Below, piece by piece: positions 1 to 6,176 of a stretch of 6,845 bases of DNA. Both the position numbers and the translations under genes were made by a program. Source of the stretch: an uncultured Clostridia bacterium. Its GTDB lineage: Bacteria; Bacillota_A; Clostridia; Oscillospirales; Oscillospiraceae. Under the pieces are notes generated by a model. The model saw only the letters and a program-made list of their open reading frames with translations. It was not told the DNA's origin and did not search any database. The DNA is taken from positions 1 to 6,845 of the forward strand of contig CAMGMW010000066.1 of assembly GCA_946059285.1 (NCBI GenBank), written 5' to 3'. Each line of letters begins with the position of its first letter. Within the stretch, counting starts at the first letter, position 1.

Positions 1-1
1 T

Positions 2-1171
2 TCATCCGTTTTGTGCATAGCCTTTATCTGTATGGGTACTGCTTATTCAGCGACCTTCACAACCGGACTTGTATTATTCCTGCTTCTCGGCTTGCTCGGC
101 AGCGGCGTGTTTTATGTTTCCATGCGTATGATGAAAACAGACAGGTACTTGGCAAGGACTGTAGGAATTTCCTACGCGCTGGGTATCCTGCTCCAGTTTG
201 CAAACAACAATCTTGTTCGCTCGGAGGTTGTGGGGGCAATCATTTTATCGGTGTTTTTAATGCTGCTTGTTTGGATGCTGATAAAGAACGACCGCATTTA
301 TTGTGAAAACGGCGGTCATAAAGTTGAAGCTTCGCCGGATGAAGACAAGAGAGACAGTAATACCAAAGAAACCGCAAAAGGAGCAACAGTCGGTATTCTT
401 ATGATTCTGCTTGTCGTGCTGATGACCTGTATTTTCAGCACGCTTGACAATGCGGTGACTCTTGTCCACGCAGGCGGAACAGTTGACATAGGACAGTGGC
501 CGAGAATCCTGCTTGCTTTAAGCGGTTTGGCGGCGGGATTTGTATTTGACATAAAGAACCGAAAATATATGGGACTTGTCATGTACTGCGTGATGGTGCT
601 GTCCACGATATGTATTGTCGTGCTGAAATTTGGCGGTTCATTTTTGGTGGGCTTAATTGTTTTCTACCTGTCAGCGGGCTTTTTTGCGGTATTCTTTACC
701 TCCGGCTTTATGGAGCTTTCCCGCCATATGAGAATACCTGAGCTGTGGGCAGGCATGGGGCGTGCGGTGAATAATATTACAGCCGCTCTCATTGCCAACC
801 CTGTTTTAGCCCTGCTGTCCTATGACAGCAGTATTGCCGTCATTGTTCTGGTGCTGTTCTTATTTGTGGCTGTCAGCACTGTGGCGGTTGTATATACCTT
901 TCAAAAGAAAGCATTTGCGGAACAGCTCATTACAGATGCAACCAACACCGTCAGCGAGAAAGAAAAGCTGCAAAAATTCACGGAATTGTTTTCTTTTACG
1001 GAAAGAGAAGCTGAGGTGTTCGGCTGCCTTGTCAATACGGAGGACAGCGTTCAGACGATTGCCGAAAATCTGTATGTCTCCAGACGGACTTTGGAACGGT
1101 ATATTTCCGCTATCTATGAAAAAACCGGTGTCAAATCCCGTGTCGGGCTACTCAATCTTTACAATAAATAA
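2..1171 (+). CDS. Membrane-bound LuxR-family transcriptional regulator (MFS-like sensor domain plus HTH), 5' partial
   Basis: The frame is open from base 2, so the true start lies upstream; 389 codons are visible and the TAA stop is at 1169-1171. Most of the product is hydrophobic, with roughly nine or more membrane helices and one charged loop (about 280-385). Around 523-570 there is a Gly-x3-Asp...Asn-Arg-Lys stretch resembling the MFS loop motif (motif A). The last 61 residues (986-1168) match a LuxR/FixJ helix-turn-helix: FTEREAEVF, then TIAENLYVSRRTLERYISAIYEKTGV, then KSR near the end. Family members with a 12-helix MFS-like half and a C-terminal HTH are usually about 450-500 residues, so roughly 100 N-terminal residues are probably missing (inference). 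They are thought to sense ligands in the membrane and often control adjacent genes. Here a terminator separates the gene from a downstream operon with an activator-type promoter, making that operon the likely target. The ligand cannot be read from sequence. Confidence 0.9.
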   Translation, partial: SSVLCIAFICMGTAYSATFTTGLVLFLLLGLLGSGVFYVSMRMMKTDRYLARTVGISYALGILLQFANNNLVRSEVVGAIILSVFLMLLVWMLIKNDRIYCENGGHKVEASPDEDKRDSNTKETAKGATVGILMILLVVLMTCIFSTLDNAVTLVHAGGTVDIGQWPRILLALSGLAAGFVFDIKNRKYMGLVMYCVMVLSTICIVVLKFGGSFLVGLIVFYLSAGFFAVFFTSGFMELSRHMRIPELWAGMGRAVNNITAALIANPVLALLSYDSSIAVIVLVLFLFVAVSTVAVVYTFQKKAFAEQLITDATNTVSEKEKLQKFTELFSFTEREAEVFGCLVNTEDSVQTIAENLYVSRRTLERYISAIYEKTGVKSRVGLLNLYNK

Positions 1172-1195
1172 TTTTTGATCTCGGAATCTGCTCTG

Positions 1196-1228
1196 CCGCC
1201 TTCCCTAAAACGGAAGGCGGATTTTTTA
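1196..1228 (+). terminator. Rho-independent terminator of the LuxR-family gene
   Basis: A perfect 9-bp stem (CCGCCTTCC at 1196-1204 with GGAAGGCGG at 1212-1220) encloses a 7-base loop and is followed by A and six T residues (1222-1227). It starts 24 bases after the regulator's stop codon. It should end the regulator transcript, so the downstream operon needs its own promoter. Confidence 0.93.
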
Positions 1229-1275
1229 TACCATTTTCAGAGTGAAAAACAGCTTTTTGCCCTGATTTTTAAGAA

Positions 1276-1320
1276 TGGCGGAGTTCCGCCACCCCATTTT
1301 CGGCAGATTGGCGGACTTCC
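1276..1320 (+). promoter_or_regulatory. Tandem 12-base motif, candidate operator for the adjacent LuxR-family regulator
   Basis: TGGCGGAGTTCC (1276-1287) recurs as TGGCGGACTTCC (1309-1320), with 11 of 12 bases matching in direct orientation. The copies are 33 bases apart, about three helical turns, so both would lie on the same face of the DNA. The upstream copy extends into a palindrome, TGGCGGAGTTCCGCCA (1276-1291). The downstream copy ends just before where a -35 element should sit for the TATAAT at 1348, centring it near -45 of the predicted transcription start and the upstream copy near -78. This is typical geometry for activator sites of LuxR/FixJ-type proteins. That the neighbouring regulator binds here is inference. 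Confidence 0.55.
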
Positions 1321-1324
1321 CTTA

Positions 1325-1360
1325 TATACTGCACAGCTATCCTCCAATATAATTATAAGC
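1325..1360 (+). promoter_or_regulatory. Predicted sigma-A-type promoter with weak -35, driving the four-gene operon
   Basis: A consensus -10 hexamer TATAAT lies at 1348-1353. At 17-base spacing the -35 position (1325-1330) reads TATACT, far from TTGACA, and no better hexamer sits at usual spacings. There is no TG extended -10. Predicted transcription start is near 1360, giving a leader of about 56 bases. A perfect -10 with a poor -35 directly below a repeated motif suggests dependence on an activator. Confidence 0.6.
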
Positions 1361-1399
1361 AAAGGCAGTGAATATAAGCCGATATACTCAGCCTTTAAG

Positions 1400-1410
1400 A
1401 AGGAGAGGAA
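1400..1410 (+). promoter_or_regulatory. Ribosome binding site that sets the start of the LRR surface-protein gene
   Basis: The purine-rich run AAGGAGAGGAA lies 5 to 10 bases before the ATG at 1416. It supports that ATG over the in-frame GTG at 1368, which would place 16 extra residues before the signal peptide and lacks a comparable site. Confidence 0.85.
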
Positions 1411-1415
1411 CGCAT

Positions 1416-3923
1416 ATGAAATACAAAAATCATAAAAAGCATCGGGCGCGGCTGCTGACCGCTGTCTTTGCGGCGGTTATGCTTCTGTCGCTCCTGCCGA
1501 TAACCGCGTCGGCAAGGGAGAGCGGGCATACCGTACTGACCGAGGATTATTACGGGCTTACCGACGGCAACGCCGCCAAAGTGCCGGGGCTTAATTATCG
1601 TTGCTCAGGTCACGGCGACAAAATGATTGAATACTATGCGGAGGTTGAGGACGACGGGCGTTACACCGTCCCCGGTATTATTGAAAAGGTCGGGAACAAA
1701 CTACGTTATGTATATACATATTATTGCCCTACCTGCTACTCCACATGGAAAGAAGGCGCCAAATGGAATGGTGAGGGCGAAGTATATGACGATGGCTCGT
1801 CCACGGGAAAGAGCCTTAAAGATTATATGGAGTTTGTAGCAAACAACACGGTTGCAGGTATGGCAGCATATGGTTACTACTATCCGCCGAAGGACGATTC
1901 GGATAATGCGCCGCAAAGAAATTATACTGTCGGCACTTCAACTGTTACAGAACAGCCGGATCTGTTTCAGGTTGACGAAAATGGGTGTCTAATCGGAACT
2001 TCCGGAAAGGCGCTGACGACTGTTTCCGGAAAGAAACCTGATGAAAAAGATCCCCTTGCACATTGGGATATGCCGGGCGCTTTTGCGTTTTATCAATTCT
2101 TCTATACCGGTATGTCCGAAATGATAAACAAGCCTACAAGCGCTGATGATCCGGCGTGGGATACTGTCAGAGATATGACCCGTATCTACTATATGAAACG
2201 GCAGCAGGAGGGGCAGCTTGCCGGATCGAGGGTGAACTATTCGTCCCAATGGTATAGCTACGATTATTCTATGCTCGGCGAATGGGTTGTGACCGATCTT
2301 ATGGCGGAATACAAGACAGGCGAGATTTGTGGCTATGTTTCCTATGTGGGTCAGAAAACCGAAATTGCCGTTCCCGAAACGGTAACTATACCATTGTACG
2401 GAAAGGTAAAAATAATCGGTGTAGATATTGAGGATCACAACCTCAAAAAGGTGTATATCAATGATAACGTTACCTGTATACGCCGTTTAAGCTCGGTAAA
2501 CCTTGAAGAAATTTCGGGCTGTAAAAGCCTTGAATACATAGAAAAATACGCGTTTCAAAATGATGTTTCGCTGAAAAGCATACCCGAAATGCCAAAGCTT
2601 GACTGGATAGCCATGGGTGCGTTTGAGGGCTGTGTGTCGCTGCGAGATATCAAGCTGCCCGATAATATGACCTTTATCGACTTCACGGCGTTCGGCTGGT
2701 ACGATACGGTGCTGGGCAACTACGATATCGGTATGACGGATCAGAGCTGGGAGGATTTTCAGTATCTGAGCGACCTCTCCGACAACGATAAGATCCTCGG
2801 TATCACGCTATATGCTAAAAAAGGCAGCACGACCTATACATTGCTCGACACGCTGATCAATAAAAATGATGCGCTGACTCCCGCGCTTGACGACAACGGC
2901 AAGCCGTATTTCAAATCCTACGGCGACGCGGTCGCCATGATGAGCGGCGAGGTGAAAGAATTCACCTCTCATTGGAATCTCAAAAGCAGCGGCGATTATA
3001 AGGGAAACCTTGCCTCCACCGACAAGGATGTGGACGATTCCACCGGCGGCAGGCTCGGCGAATACGGCGAGGGCGAGCCGTCGTGGAGCCCGAAGAAGGT
3101 TCTTGAGCAAGGTGCACTTACCGCAAGTCTCCTGCTGTTCTTCGGCATAACCGCCGGCGTTGCGCATTACACCGGCACAATGCCGGATAAGAAAAAGCCT
3201 GTTCCGGAAATTCCGAAAACCTATTGGGGAATGACCGCCGAGCAGTGGTCTAAAATGGGCAGTGACAGTATCGACCTGCTTTCCAACTCGTTTGAGAAAA
3301 TGGGGGGCGTCGGCAAGGTGATGAAGGGCGTAGTCGCCGCAGGCAAGGCATTCCAGAAGTATCTGGATGTATATAACGAGACCGGGAATGCCGATGAAGC
3401 GTGGAACAAAGCCTTTGTCAGCTCGCTGTCTGTGGGAACGGCGTTCGGCATGGCTACCGACAGTGTTCCCGCCGTCGGAATATGGGATGCCGTTTCCGGT
3501 CTGGCAATGGGCACCTCTACGGCGGCGGACGCAGTCAGCATGGGCGGCAATGCCGAGCATCTGGCGGATTTCTTTATGGATTATATGTACTCCCGCAATA
3601 AAGAGCTGCATGTGAATACAAGCTTTGATCCAAGCGTTGTATATACCCGTGAGGAGCTGACGCAGCGGATCGCCGACGGCGCCTACGGCGAGAATATCAA
3701 GAACTTTTCCGATGCCGTGGATCTGGTCAGCAGCTGGCAAAGCATCAAGGATACGACGGTCGGCGTCTTCGGCAAAGACGGTCTCGGATGGGGTATTTTC
3801 GGCAATATGGGTGATACGGCAAATGAGATGATTAAGGGCAGCCGCGTGGCTGAGCAATATGTCGAATGGTTCAATTCGGCTGTGAAAGACTTCTACACGA
3901 CCGGAACGAAGGGAGGAATGTAA
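1416..3923 (+). CDS. Exported BspA-like leucine-rich-repeat surface protein with C-terminal membrane helix and Gly/Ala-rich helical region
   Basis: 835 residues; first gene of the operon. Residues 1-33 form a Sec signal peptide: a Lys/Arg/His-rich start, a hydrophobic core, and Ala-Ser-Ala before the predicted cut after residue 33. C63-x2-H66 and C104-x2-C107 could bind a metal or form disulfides. About residues 305-430 contain around four BspA-type (LRR_5) repeats, recognisable by AFxxxxSLKSI, GAFEGCVSLRDIKLPDN and TAF. Residues 566-587 form a likely membrane helix. If the signal peptide is cleaved, the LRR part lies outside and the last 245 or so residues inside; if the helix is not inserted, all is outside. 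The C-terminal region has amphipathic helices and a Gly/Ala/Ser-rich hydrophobic stretch (669-708), reminiscent of helical regions in secreted toxins or tape-measure proteins, but I recognise no catalytic domain. BspA-type repeats in other bacteria often mediate binding to host or matrix proteins; the function here is unknown. The LRR part is clearly richer in AT than the following part. Confidence 0.88.
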   Translation: MKYKNHKKHRARLLTAVFAAVMLLSLLPITASARESGHTVLTEDYYGLTDGNAAKVPGLNYRCSGHGDKMIEYYAEVEDDGRYTVPGIIEKVGNKLRYVYTYYCPTCYSTWKEGAKWNGEGEVYDDGSSTGKSLKDYMEFVANNTVAGMAAYGYYYPPKDDSDNAPQRNYTVGTSTVTEQPDLFQVDENGCLIGTSGKALTTVSGKKPDEKDPLAHWDMPGAFAFYQFFYTGMSEMINKPTSADDPAWDTVRDMTRIYYMKRQQEGQLAGSRVNYSSQWYSYDYSMLGEWVVTDLMAEYKTGEICGYVSYVGQKTEIAVPETVTIPLYGKVKIIGVDIEDHNLKKVYINDNVTCIRRLSSVNLEEISGCKSLEYIEKYAFQNDVSLKSIPEMPKLDWIAMGAFEGCVSLRDIKLPDNMTFIDFTAFGWYDTVLGNYDIGMTDQSWEDFQYLSDLSDNDKILGITLYAKKGSTTYTLLDTLINKNDALTPALDDNGKPYFKSYGDAVAMMSGEVKEFTSHWNLKSSGDYKGNLASTDKDVDDSTGGRLGEYGEGEPSWSPKKVLEQGALTASLLLFFGITAGVAHYTGTMPDKKKPVPEIPKTYWGMTAEQWSKMGSDSIDLLSNSFEKMGGVGKVMKGVVAAGKAFQKYLDVYNETGNADEAWNKAFVSSLSVGTAFGMATDSVPAVGIWDAVSGLAMGTSTAADAVSMGGNAEHLADFFMDYMYSRNKELHVNTSFDPSVVYTREELTQRIADGAYGENIKNFSDAVDLVSSWQSIKDTTVGVFGKDGLGWGIFGNMGDTANEMIKGSRVAEQYVEWFNSAVKDFYTTGTKGGM

Positions 3924-3924
3924 G

Positions 3925-4698
3925 ATGCAGGTAAGAAAACTGTCCTATTTGGCTATAGACCGTCTCGGCGAGCTGCTCGGACTGACGGCGGACGCTCTTT
4001 CTCCGATTCACGACCTGCAGTCCGCCATTCTGGGATTGAAGAAGGCTATGCCTTCCGAACTGAAAGAGGGGCTGGACGCAAATCTGCTTGCGCAGGGCTT
4101 GCTTACCGCGGAAGCGGAAGGCTTGCAGCCGACCGCCTCGATGAACCTCTTTATATCGGCACTGTATTGTCCGAAGAAATGCTATCGGGTGCGAATGCAG
4201 GAAAAGGACGGTACGGGCGACACCTATCTTCTGCTCATGGACGGTGCATGGCTCCGCATAGACGCTTTCCGCGGTGAGCTGACGGTTTCCGGACCGTTTG
4301 ATCTTGCTGCAGCGGAGCTGTATTTGCGGGCGTGCGTTGAAACGGCTCTGAGGGAACCGGATATTCAGCTGCAGATCGAGCGAAGAGAAGAAGGCTTTGT
4401 TCACGGTGCGGTGATTGAACTTGACGGTAACGGATACTCCTTTGCCGGTACGGTTTTTACGCCTACCGACAGCTTTCCGCAGATGTTCATTCATGTGTTT
4501 GCGGCTACCGATGAAAACCGACAATGGATCGCCGATATGCTCATCGGCAAGCGTGAATTCGTCCTCCCCGAAAGCGAGCGGGAAGAAGCGTCCGCCGGAA
4601 AGCGTTCTTACAAAAAAGCGCTGAAAGGTTTCCTGATAGCCCTTGCCGTGAATGTGAGCGCCGCAGTGATTATTGCCGTGCTGAAAGCGGTACTGTGA
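3925..4698 (+). CDS. C-terminally membrane-anchored protein of unknown function, weakly EspG-like
   Basis: 257 residues. The ATG follows the upstream stop by one base, and GGGAGG (3911-3916) sits 8 bases before it, so translation is probably coupled. There is no signal peptide. Residues 1-225 look like a soluble alpha/beta domain: an N-terminal helical part with LAIDRLGELLGL, a second helical part with ANLLAQGLL...EGLQPTASMNLFISAL, then a strand after CPKKC (C82, C86) and further strands (DTYLLLMDGAWLRIDAF). Residues about 234-256 form a hydrophobic helix preceded by lysines, consistent with a tail anchor and a cytosolic body. The order of elements (helix, GL...L, a hydrophobic helix, then a charged strand and a 'reads out a value' sheet) recalls EspG, the cytosolic chaperone of mycobacterial ESX (type VII) substrates, but EspG lacks a membrane tail and I see no signature that proves it. 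Role in the operon is unknown; it may hold or fold a partner at the membrane. Confidence 0.85.
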   Translation: MQVRKLSYLAIDRLGELLGLTADALSPIHDLQSAILGLKKAMPSELKEGLDANLLAQGLLTAEAEGLQPTASMNLFISALYCPKKCYRVRMQEKDGTGDTYLLLMDGAWLRIDAFRGELTVSGPFDLAAAELYLRACVETALREPDIQLQIERREEGFVHGAVIELDGNGYSFAGTVFTPTDSFPQMFIHVFAATDENRQWIADMLIGKREFVLPESEREEASAGKRSYKKALKGFLIALAVNVSAAVIIAVLKAVL

Positions 4699-4708
4699 GG
4701 TGGGACGG

Positions 4709-6163
4709 ATGAAACTGAAAAACATACTTTCCAATGCGTTTAACGCAATAATCAGCTCATACGAGGGCAAACGGTTCTGGCCGAGCCTCATACTGAGGCT
4801 TGTAATGGCGCTTGCCTCGGCGGTCATCACCGCCGTGTTTGCCAACACGCTGTTTTCAAAAAACAATATTGTCAATCAGATCTTTGCCGCCCTGTTCTTC
4901 TATTTTTTGATGGTGTCGGTCAGTAAGCTGATCACCGAAATCAAGCGCGGCGGCTTCGCGGGGCGGCTGAAAAGCGCCGTTTGCAATATGGTACGCCTGA
5001 AACCTCCGGCACTGTGGTTCTTTATTGCCGCAATCGTTCTGTCGCTGTTTTTGCCGTATGCCTTTGTGCTGTCACTGTCGCTGCTGCTGTTCTGCTCGGC
5101 GGTATCGGAGAATAACTCCCTGCTGCTCGGCGTAAAGAACGCCGTGACAAAGGGCAAAAATCCCGAGAAAAACGGCAAGGGACTTGCCGCCTTTACAAGC
5201 GGACTGATCGCCTGCGGGCTGATTGTCTGCATACTTACAAGCCTCGGAGTGCCGACGCTCTACGGCGCAATCGACGGCAGCAATCCGAAGCCCGGTACGA
5301 TGCAGACCGAGCCGGCGGGAAAAGACGACGGTTCTGAAACTCCGTCGGATACGGATAAAACGCCCGACAGCACGACAAAGCCGAACGGCGGAGATACTAA
5401 GGAAAACGATGATTCATCTATTGAGGAAACAGCAAAGCAGCTCACGGATAAGCTGATCGAGTATGCCGGCAAGGACAAAAAGGCGTTTGCAAAGCTGTTC
5501 CGCAACACGGACGACGCGGTCATTGATCAGTATTACAGCACCTCCTTTGATAAATTCCGTGAGTACGGCAAGAGCCTGATCGCCATTGCGGCACAGGACG
5601 GCGATTCCGTTTGGTTCACGGCGCTGTATTATCAGATACCCGAAAACTATCCGACGGAAAAAGAAAAATCTGTCTATCTGTCAACGATCATGACGCACGC
5701 GGACGACGGCTGGAAATTGGAATGGAACGACGATGTCCGCTCTCGGCTGCAGTCGGAATATGATAATGCCGGATTTACTCCCGAAGGGCTTTGGGCAAAG
5801 GAGGGCGGCTATGCGTGGGCAAAGTTCTTTATCCCGTTTGATCCGTACAACACGGCGATATTCTATGAGGACACCGTCATGTGCAAGGTTACGGAAATGT
5901 ATATGGACGAAAACGACAACCTGAACCTTACGGTATATGCGTCAAACGGCACGGACAAGGATGTTAAGCTCACCGGAATGGATATTTCGGTATCAGACGG
6001 CGACAGAATGCTGTTTGAAAAGTGCTTTGATGTCGATATAGAGATTAAGAAAAACAGCGTGTCCCTATGCGCACTGAAGCTGTTCTCGCCGCTGGACATC
6101 GACTTTACGACATGGAGCAGCCCGAAGATCACCGACTTTACATTCAGCTATGAAAATCAATAA
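4709..6163 (+). CDS. Polytopic membrane protein with low-complexity linker and ectodomain (NTF2-like and SLAP-like regions suspected)
   Basis: 484 residues. The ATG at 4709 is chosen over the in-frame GTG at 4700 because GAGGTG (4697-4702) lies 6 bases upstream of it and overlaps the GTG. Residues 27-48, 54-76, 101-132 (long enough for two helices) and 159-181 are hydrophobic, giving four or five membrane helices. Residues about 189-232 are a Pro/Thr/Asp/Lys/Gly-rich linker typical of exposed spacers. Residues about 236-350 alternate helix and strand and end with DDGWKLEW, which suggests an NTF2-like (DUF4878-type) fold. Residues about 385-484 are strands with NLNLTVYASNGTDKDVKL followed by a late phenylalanine-rich strand, resembling the beta-sandwich style of SLAP-type or FxLYD-like modules. 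Both fold calls are inference from pattern. The ectodomain probably lies outside the cell. No catalytic motif is seen. Possible roles are scaffold or sensor of an envelope complex. Confidence 0.87.
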   Translation: MKLKNILSNAFNAIISSYEGKRFWPSLILRLVMALASAVITAVFANTLFSKNNIVNQIFAALFFYFLMVSVSKLITEIKRGGFAGRLKSAVCNMVRLKPPALWFFIAAIVLSLFLPYAFVLSLSLLLFCSAVSENNSLLLGVKNAVTKGKNPEKNGKGLAAFTSGLIACGLIVCILTSLGVPTLYGAIDGSNPKPGTMQTEPAGKDDGSETPSDTDKTPDSTTKPNGGDTKENDDSSIEETAKQLTDKLIEYAGKDKKAFAKLFRNTDDAVIDQYYSTSFDKFREYGKSLIAIAAQDGDSVWFTALYYQIPENYPTEKEKSVYLSTIMTHADDGWKLEWNDDVRSRLQSEYDNAGFTPEGLWAKEGGYAWAKFFIPFDPYNTAIFYEDTVMCKVTEMYMDENDNLNLTVYASNGTDKDVKLTGMDISVSDGDRMLFEKCFDVDIEIKKNSVSLCALKLFSPLDIDFTTWSSPKITDFTFSYENQ

Positions 6164-6176
6164 GGGGGAGCAGCCG

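Noticed and set aside
1245..1258. Short A-run/T-run inverted repeat around CAGC, as a second terminator
   Set aside because: The stem would be five A:T pairs with a 4-base loop, too weak to terminate, and a strong terminator already lies just upstream.
1368..1415. Upstream GTG start adding 16 residues to the LRR protein
   Set aside because: No ribosome binding site precedes it, it lies only about 8 bases after the predicted transcription start, and it would put an extra segment before a standard signal peptide.
1175..1435. 86-codon open frame on the plus strand covering the intergenic region
   Set aside because: It starts with a non-ATG codon, reads through the terminator, repeats and promoter, and overlaps the start of the LRR gene.
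2808..3857. 349-codon open frame on the minus strand, opposite the LRR gene
   Set aside because: It lies within a well-supported gene, lacks a convincing ribosome binding site or recognisable domain, and is His/Arg/Ala-rich as expected for the complement of GC-rich coding sequence.
3871..4875. 334-codon open frame on the minus strand across the second and third operon genes
   Set aside because: It spans a tight gene junction with clear ribosome binding sites on the other strand and its translation has no domain-like pattern.
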